Source of the DNA: Schistocerca nitens
Taxonomy: Eukaryota; Arthropoda; Insecta; Orthoptera; Acrididae
DNA: 64,000 nt
NCBI RefSeq assembly: GCF_023898315.1
Contig: NC_064623.1
Coordinates: 21,473,640-21,537,639, forward strand
Reading direction: 5' to 3'
Numbering within the stretch: the first letter of the stretch is position 1; every line of letters begins with the position of its first letter. Under the pieces are notes generated by a model. The model was not told the DNA's origin and made no database searches. It worked only from the letters and a program-made list of their open reading frames with translations. This document shows positions 57,560 to 64,000 of the stretch, piece by piece. The translations under genes and the position numbers were made by a program.

Positions 57560-57985
57560 AACAGTAGTAATGGACAAGTAGCCCAGCATTGTCTCCCCTG
57601 CTGCCCACTGCGAGGCAGAATGCTGCCTGGTGGCACTGTGGACATGTGATCCGGGAAGGAAAGCATGTAAATGGAGCAGAGATGAATGAGGATCGTTCTA
57701 GCAATAAGGGCTGCAAGTGGGTAAATCCACTGACATGAGCAACTTGGACAAAGTGCAGATTGTCATTGCCTGGCACCTGGGAGCGAGCATCTCAGAACTG
57801 GTGATGCTGGTTAGCTGTTCAGGTTCTACAATCATGAGCATCTAGTGAAAATGCTCGAAGGATAGTGCCATCAGTATTTGACAAGGTGTCTGATGACCAT
57901 GTCTCATTTCAGAATGTGGGGTTGGAGGCTTGCCTGCTCTGTGAACTAGGATAGGCGTCTATCTGTGTCAGAGCTGACAGAGTAT
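57560..57985 (+). mobile_element. Tc1-like transposase N-terminal fragment
   Basis: The frame at 57735 reads MSNLDKVQIVIAWHLGASIS then ELVMLVSCSGSTIMSI, matching the first helix-turn-helix of Tc1-like transposases (DFxKGQIVxARxLGxSIS pattern). The rest is degenerate and no ends were found. Confidence 0.6.
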
Positions 57986-57989
57986 AGTG

Positions 57990-59215
57990 TTTATTTTTTC
58001 CCTTTTTCCCAATATCTCTTTACAGCCTTTCAGTAGTGTCCCTGCTTCTCTATGACTGATCCCAACATCTTGGAAGCTCTGTTATTCCATCCAAGACACC
58101 ACTTCTGTTCATCTGTCAAATGTCTTGGATAATGGTGGCAGATAGCTCTTCCAGACAAAGACGAAGATGTCCACGCTTAGGTTTTTTTCAACTTCGGCAA
58201 CAAGTTGAAGCCTGGTGGACTCTTGTCTGGACCGCAAGGAGGATGTGGCAACACTTGCCATCTGTATTATTTGCTCAGTTTTTGGGCTACAACATTGCTG
58301 ATATGTGGATGAGCATTGCTATGGACAATGAGTGGCACAGCCTCCAACAGCTGAGATCGGATTTTGAGCATTTTTCTACGCAGAGTTTGTTTGAAGTTAT
58401 GATAATACACTGCTGTGTCACTTGTTCCACGTGGGACTTTATCCGTTACGATGATTCCTTGGTAATCGTAAGCAAAAATCATCATTTGCTTGAGCTTTGA
58501 TTGTGTGGGTCGAAATTTTTTTGAATGTGGAGAATCTGAAGTTCTCCACATTGGACCTTGATTTCAACTTCAGTTCAAAGTCAGTTATCTACATTTCACC
58601 AAGAGTGACAATTCGACACAAGAATCCTTGAGCTTCACGGTTGAATCGTTGTTTGAGCAAGGGTGCAGCGTTCAGGTGTTTTTGTGCTGTTCCTCAGCAG
58701 TTAAACAGTGTGGGGCCCTTGTTGCAGAAATGTTTCTCTTTTTCAAATTGTTTGTCAGAAAATGGAATACTGATGCTGGGGGAATTCCCATGACTTGAGA
58801 GAGTTCCTCAGAAGTTGCATTACAGTCTTCTTCAAGAGAATTTTTTCCACAAATTTCACACGTCGTTCATCTGTTCCGTGTCTTGGATTATCGTGCATTG
58901 CCATAGTACCATCACAAAAATGATTAACACAATGTGAAACTGCACTATGGTCCATTCTGAACTCACCACAAACTTCACTTAACATGCTATGGATTGCTGT
59001 CGGGTTTTGCCGTGTAAAGTTTTGATCTTGATGTACAACCTCTGACCTTCAACAGTCACAATACCCAACACCCCTGAAGGGTCCATTTCTATGTCATGCC
59101 AATTTTATGTTAAGAATACACAGCAAAATAGTCAAAAACATGTGCTTCTTCCTTAAGCTTCCAATCCACAGGAATACCAACCTGTGCATTATTAATGAAA
59201 TGTCCCTCATATATC
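57990..59215 (-). mobile_element. mariner transposon, degraded
   Basis: Minus-strand transposase relic. 58985-58755: LSEVCGEFRMDHSAVSHCVN-like helix-turn-helix and NPRHGTDERRVKFVEKIL. 58551-58267: MIFAYDYQGIIVTDKVPRGT, TAVYYHNFKQTLRRKM, PLIVHSNAHPHISNVVAQKL (the second catalytic Asp is replaced, HSNAHPH for HDNARPH). 58260-58040: LPHPPCGPDKSPPGFNLLPK (third region). The right end near 59215 reads ATATGAGGGACATTTC on minus. No matching left end was found, so it is probably truncated. Confidence 0.75.
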
Positions 59216-59344
59216 AGATTGTTGTGTCAGACTGATCTTAAGTGTAGGACTTGGTTATTTTGGAAGCTGATAATTTGGTTGCTAATTGGGGAATCCAATG
59301 AATGTGTCACTGGTGGTAGACTTTTCTGTGCACAGCCCGAAATA

Positions 59345-60252
59345 TGAGGGGGTACTAAAAAAAAACTGGAATTGGTTTTTAAAAGCTGTATAGCTTCAAA
59401 TTGTCTACGAAACAACCTTGTCCCTTTTGACGTATGCTCCATTACAACTAATACCTTTTTCCCACCCGTGCTTGCACTGTTTGAAACATTTTTTGTAGTC
59501 ATCTGTAGAAATGGCGGACAGCTCCTTGCCCCCCACCCCCAGTTTGACTTCTTCAGTGTTGTCAATTCTGTGCCTTTTCGTGCCCCTTTTCATGCGTGGA
59601 AATAAGAAAAAGTCGCACGGAGCCAGGTCAGGCAGCGGAACCATTTTATTTTTAGCCAGAAACTGTCTGACAGAGCTGGTTGAGTGTGCCGAGACGTTGT
59701 CATGGTGGAAGAAGCAGTCTCCTTTGTGCCCAAATCTTACGTTAAAATGTGCTGAACTCAGCTCCAAGGTAACCCACTGATCTCTATCAGTTGTCTGTTG
59801 ATGGTCTGTGAGCACAGGTTCTTGGAATGTTTTCCAATATTTTCGTCGATTCAGACAGTTAATGGAAATCCAGAACGAGGTTCGTCATCATTCGACATGT
59901 TGCCATTTTTAAATCGAGCAAACCAATCGTACACTTGAGTTTTTCCCATAGCATCATCTTAGTAATCTGTTTTCAATATTAAAACAGTTTCAGCAGTATT
60001 TTTACTGAGTAGAAAACAAAATTTCACAGCTGTGCATTGTTCACTTGAACTTTCCATCATAAAAATGAAACAAGAACAAAATAGTGCCAGCAAAACCAGT
60101 CACTGCAGATGAACAGAACAAGCCAGGTTGACAACATGGGTGGTACTGAACTGGCAAGGAGTTGCTCTATACAGGCCTATTGGCAGAAATGCGTACTACA
60201 CAAGCTCTGCCCACGGCAATGTTACTCTAGTCTTTTTTTGTGTACCCCCTTG
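59345..60252 (-). mobile_element. mariner-like transposon, internally deleted
   Basis: Ends TGAGGGGGTACTAAAAAAAA and the complement of TTTTTTTGTGTACCCCCTTG, TA at 59343-59344 and 60253-60254. The 908-bp length shows an internal deletion. Minus-strand relic: ESSSEQCTAVKFCFLLSK-like N terminus near 60050-60000, WFARFKNGNMSNDDEPRSGF near 59900, then the C-terminal half (59815-59405) with CFFHHDNVSAHSTSSVRQFL, DLAPCDFFLFPRMKRGTKRH and ISTDDYKKCFKQCKHGWEKG. The first-Asp region between them is missing. Confidence 0.88.
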
Positions 60253-60389
60253 TATTGATTAGGTTGAAAGGTCATAGTTTGGTTGTGAGTTGATGAGGTC
60301 AATTATTTGTTGTAACAAATTTATTTTATACGCAACTCTTGACAAGAATGTATTAGATCAAATGCCAACAAATAGATATCGACTTCTTT

Positions 60390-63300
60390 GAGGTGTGTAT
60401 ATTGGGTTGGTATCACTGACTGTGAGATAGTCATTGCAACAGTGATTACCAGAGTAGAAATGGCAATTGAAACAAGTATAGCTATGTAAACGTTCAGTGA
60501 ATTATGTAGAGAGTCAGTAGTGGCATATCTCAAGGAGGAAGCTGAAAATTAATCTCTGGGTAGGAGATGTAGAGCAGGGCCAGGCATGACGTGCCAAACA
60601 GCACACGATCTGGGTGTGCAGGCCAAGGCTCCGCCTATCTTTGCTTTGCTCGATCCTTCACAGAAGTACTCGGTACAGTGTGATGTTTCATTTGGTATTG
60701 TGGCATGGCATTTTTTGGTCATCTCAACACACTACAGTGTGGCAGAATTGTGGTGTCAGCACTGTATACCCTTATCAGCTTTTTGTGGTCTGAAGGATAT
60801 TCAGAGGTCCCCTGGCTGTATGCACAAAAAGAGGCAGTCTAGTGATCTGTCATCACAAGCCTTGAAAACTGAATGGGACTGACAGAAGAGAGGGACGAGA
60901 CTTCTCAGTATCTATTACGTGACGTGTAATTGACAGGTACTGCAAATTTGCTATGAAACAATATTAAAGTACCATGCAGAAAGAATTTGAAGATTTAGTT
61001 AGCAGTGAAAGAGCAAAAAATCACAACAATCACTAGACAGGATTCATTGTTCCGTACATCGAGAAGCACTTTATACTAACTTTCAGCGATGGAGCACACG
61101 AGGACATTGGTGATATAAATGGTAAAATTTCTGAAGTCACATGCATTATTTCAGTGTCAGTTGCAACAATTTTGCATAGATGCATTTGAAAAGAAAATTG
61201 CATAGTGGAAGTGACAAATTCTGCCAAAAAACACTGTCCATTTCCCTAAGCATTGTAAAGACAAATCCTTTTATGTTAAAATTGTCCAGGATGTTCACAT
61301 TGTTTTCTTCAAGTAGAGTTTCCACATTTCCATTATGAGGTTATAAAAATGTTTCAGTATTTCAATTATGAAACCAAGACACAATTGCTTGGCAACCTGA
61401 GTGCGAAAATCTGTGGAAATGTTCACTTCTGTCCTTATCTGACACTTTATACCAGATAAAAATTATATTAAGTTTTTAGTGCGCCAAAAATAATTAAATA
61501 ATACTGAAAATTTGTTTTGTTTGTAATCTATGTTGTTGAGAAATGTGAAATATAAAGCAAAGTCGTTTGCAGTGTGACTGCATTGACATTTAAATGCGAC
61601 ATGTTTGCAGTTTCTCCCTCCTCACGCTCAGACGTTGTGCCGTGGTGGCAGGGGAAATGTGCAAGTAGGCTGAGCGCTAAGGCACTCGTGCCAGGGCTCG
61701 ACTCGTGAGCTGAATTCTTGGCCGCCCCTGGTGAGAGGAACTGTGTAGAAGAATAGTTGACCAAGTAATATGGGGAACCTTCCATGGTGCACACTACAGA
61801 GTCAGTATCAAAAAAACTTTCAACGGAATGGCAGCTACTGCACAATAGATCTAAAATGAAGCAATGGGTTTTAGACATAGAGATGCTAAATGAAATACGT
61901 CAAGAGCGCAATGCGTGAAGCCGTCAGTGACTTACGTATCAGAATCTTATTGAAAGATCTCTCACAATACGTAAAGAAATTCTGGTCGTATGTTTAAGAC
62001 TGCTAGTAGTGGCAACAAAGTTAGAGTTCAGACACTCGTGGATGACAAAAGAACTGAAATGGAGGATAGCAAAGCAAAAACAAAAACACTGTATGCTGTA
62101 CTTAGTTGACAGGTTCATTTTCAAAGGAGGGTCCAGAACTGCTACTTAAGTTTCATTCGTGAACCACTTCAAAAATAAGTGTAATGATGTCAGTGGCACT
62201 GAGAAACAACTGTCATTGCTAGACTGGAATCCAGGACCTGATGGAGTCCCTGCCAGCTGCTATTTAGAATTTGTGGCCCAGTTACCCTTTATTTAAACAT
62301 AATAAACCATAGATCACTCAAAACTAACTGGCCAGCAACAGAAGCTTTCCGCAATATAATCGTCCTGTAACACTAATATCCATCTGCTGAGTAATTTTAT
62401 AACTTAAAAGTCATCATGGACAGAATTAACTCTTATTTGGAAACCAACATGGGCTCTATGTAATCTATTTTGCAAAAACACAACTTGCAGTATTCTCATT
62501 TGACATCCTGAAATCTGTGGGTTGAGGCAATCAGATGCAGTATTTCTCGAGTTTCGAAAAACGTTTCACTCAGTACTACATGAATCCTTATTAATGTAAG
62601 TATGTTCATGCTGAGTAACAAATGAAATTTGTTACTAGTTTGATGATTTCTTGGTAGGAAAGACTCAGCATGATATATTTGACAGAAAGTCAACACCAGA
62701 TGTGGAAATAACTTCAGGTGTGCCATGATGAGGTGTGTTGGGTCGCTTGCTGTTCTTGTCTATATTTTAACAACCTGTCAGACAGTATTAATGGTAACCG
62801 GGCTTTTTGCAGTGGATGAATAATGTGGGGTCCTGTCTTAGGAAAGCTACACAAACATTCAGTCAGACCTTAATAAGATTTCAGAGTGGTGCAAAGTTCG
62901 ACAATTTGCTTTAAATGTTTAGAGATGCGAAATTGTGAATAGCACAAAATACAAAAATGGAGTATCATATAACAAGATTGATAAGCTACAGTTGGAACCA
63001 GTCAACTCATACAAATACCTATGTGTAACAATGTATGTGAATATGATGTATAATTGTAGTGTCTGTTGTAGGTGAAGCAGGTAGATGACTTCGTTAGCAA
63101 GATACTGTCAAAATTCAATCAGTTTACAAACAAGGTTATTTACAAAACACTTTTGTGACCCATCTTAGAATATTGCTTAAGGCTCATATGTGTAGGACTA
63201 ATAGGTGATATTGAATGCGCACAAAGCAGGAGAGCATAAATGATAACATGCATATTTGACCCACAGAGAGCTTCACAGAAATGCTGAAAACCATGAATTG

Positions 63301-63585
63301 GAAGACACTTAAACTTAATGTAAGTTATCCTCTAAAATCTATTTCCAGTGTTTCAAGAACCAGTATGGAGTGAAATGTGTAGACGTATACGACAGCTCCC
63401 TCAAATGTCACTGTTGTAATTTCCAGGAAGACAAGATTGGACTAATAACAGTTCGTACAGAGGTTTTTAAACAGTCATTCTTACTGCACTCCATACGTGG
63501 TACAATGGGAAGTACCCTCTGCCGTGCACTATACAGTGGTTTGTAAACTATAGATGTAAATGTAGAATTATAAATATGTCCCCAA
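60390..63585 (+). mobile_element. CR1-like LINE, broken, with a hAT-like insertion
   Basis: 60400-60574 is the EN-RT linker (VVAYLKEEAEN-like), colinear with 13.95-14.07 kb. After the insertion at 60575-61730, it resumes at 61731. It runs through SGTEKQLSLLDWNPGPDGVP (62180-62250), a reverse-transcriptase relic (EITSGVP near 62705, FSQTLIRFQSGAKF near 62855, SYKYLCVTM-type near 63000) and a C-terminal MNWKTLKLN (63290). The 3' end CAGTGGTTTGTAAACTATAG and then ATGTAAATGTAGA finishes near 63565. This is the sense version of the antisense 3' ends elsewhere in the window. Confidence 0.72.
60575..61730. mobile_element. Probable non-autonomous hAT-like element
   Basis: 1156 bp with short inverted ends (CAGGGCCAGGC at left; CAGGGGCGGCC as the complement of the right end). 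It interrupts the LINE exactly where the sister copy at 14.0-14.2 kb is continuous. The flanks ATGTAGAG and GTGAGAG are compatible with a diverged 7-8-bp duplication. A 98-codon frame (60586-60882) has no recognised similarity. No transposase seen. Confidence 0.5.
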
Positions 63586-63599
63586 TTAATATCCATTTT

Positions 63600-63968
63600 T
63601 TTCCCCTTTGTGTTCTGTTATGTTTGAAGGTGATACTAACAAGACGTGTTCACGAAATGTATTTGTAGTTGCGAACATGGGCAACTGTCAGCTGTATAAT
63701 GGAATGGTGACAATGAAAATTTCTGTCGGACCGGGACCCGAACACGGATTTCTTGCTTATTGTGAGTGGTCGCCTTACTAGGTTATCGGAGCACGACACA
63801 TGGCCAGACCCAGACTTCCATATCGTCAACCGTGTGTTTACAACCTGTGCTTGTACATTATTATGTATATTCCTGTACAGGGGAGATAATTTAATTGGAA
63901 GCCATTTGCCCGGTGTGGTGGATAAATAATATTGTAGTGCCTGAGTTGTTCAGCAGTATGGTGCAAAG
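63600..63968 (-). mobile_element. Possible tRNA-derived SINE fragment, antisense
   Basis: GGACCGGGACCCGAACACGG near 63728 is the complement of a tRNA-like T-arm/B-box (GGTTCGGGTCC-like), followed by a sequence with the feel of a dispersed repeat (GGCCAGACCCAGACTTCCAT). No ends or duplications were identified. Confidence 0.4.
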
Positions 63969-64000
63969 TTCCTTCAGACATGCATCCATGTCTGAAGGAA
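63969..64000. repeat. Perfect 14-bp palindrome with 4-base loop
   Basis: TTCCTTCAGACATG (63969-63982), loop CATC, CATGTCTGAAGGAA (63987-64000). It ends exactly at the window edge, so it may extend further. Confidence 0.85.

Noticed and set aside
59405-59815. A SETMAR-like domesticated transposase
   Set aside because: The catalytic block occurs inside TA-flanked inverted ends with an internal deletion and no fused domain or splice signals, so it is an ordinary dead mariner.
1-64000. CRISPR arrays, bacterial operons or a prokaryotic defence system
   Set aside because: Spliced metazoan genes, SINEs and large introns show this is eukaryotic nuclear DNA; no regularly spaced short repeats were seen.

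Overview
The window looks like nuclear DNA of an insect with a large, transposon-rich genome. The best fit is a grasshopper or locust (Orthoptera, Schistocerca-like). Three copies of a tRNA-derived SINE of the kind I know from Schistocerca (about 7.4, 20.1 and 35.4 kb), the mix of LINE, Tc1/mariner and Penelope-like elements, and introns of 13-19 kb in housekeeping genes support this. The taxonomic call is inference.

Three host genes can be supported. (1) On the minus strand, V-type ATPase subunit D starts at 23896. Five coding exons are visible (23896-23856, 23640-23523, 23433-23286, 22049-21834, 3114-3036) and the last lies beyond the left edge. The intron between the last two visible exons is about 18.7 kb. 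(2) On the plus strand, proteasome subunit alpha type-3 (PSMA3 / Prosalpha7) is complete in six exons between 24123 and 41859. It encodes 255 residues with every splice phase agreeing, and has a 13-kb last intron. The two genes stand head to head with 226 bp between start codons. (3) On the plus strand, the first coding exon (50352-50535) of a Golgi resident protein GCP60 / ACBD3 homologue opens a gene that runs into the right third; its later exons were not found.

Almost everything else is transposon fossil. 1-2.1 kb: minus-strand LINE with endonuclease and esterase-like ORF1 relics. 3.3-5.8 kb: antisense LINE split by a mariner. 5.9-9.8 kb: LINE carrying a SINE and a Tc1. 10.5-12.8 kb: LINE carrying a 45-A run and a Tc1. 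13.4-14.7 kb: LINE piece. 15-20 kb: nearly complete CR1/L2-like LINE (esterase-like ORF1, endonuclease, reverse transcriptase) carrying a mariner, followed within 5 bp by a second mariner that itself holds a SINE. 28.9-40.7 kb (PSMA3 intron 5): two head-to-tail LINEs of the RNase-H-bearing I group, the first with only about five disabling changes and a SINE in its 3' UTR, the second much older. 42.8-44.2 kb: Penelope-like element in a tandem arrangement. 46.9-49.0 kb: LINE with a well-kept reverse transcriptase. 54.4-57.5 kb: antisense LINE split by a Tc1. 57.6-60.3 kb: Tc1 and mariner pieces. 60.4-63.6 kb: LINE carrying a probable hAT-like element.

I found no convincing new biological system, no CRISPR, no operon and no intact non-host coding system. 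The most useful observations are structural: the compact divergent promoter, an 85-bp tRNA-like inverted repeat in a PSMA3 intron, the layered insertion record with readable target-site duplications, the tandem Penelope-like element, and a hAT-like insertion revealed by comparing two LINE copies within the window.
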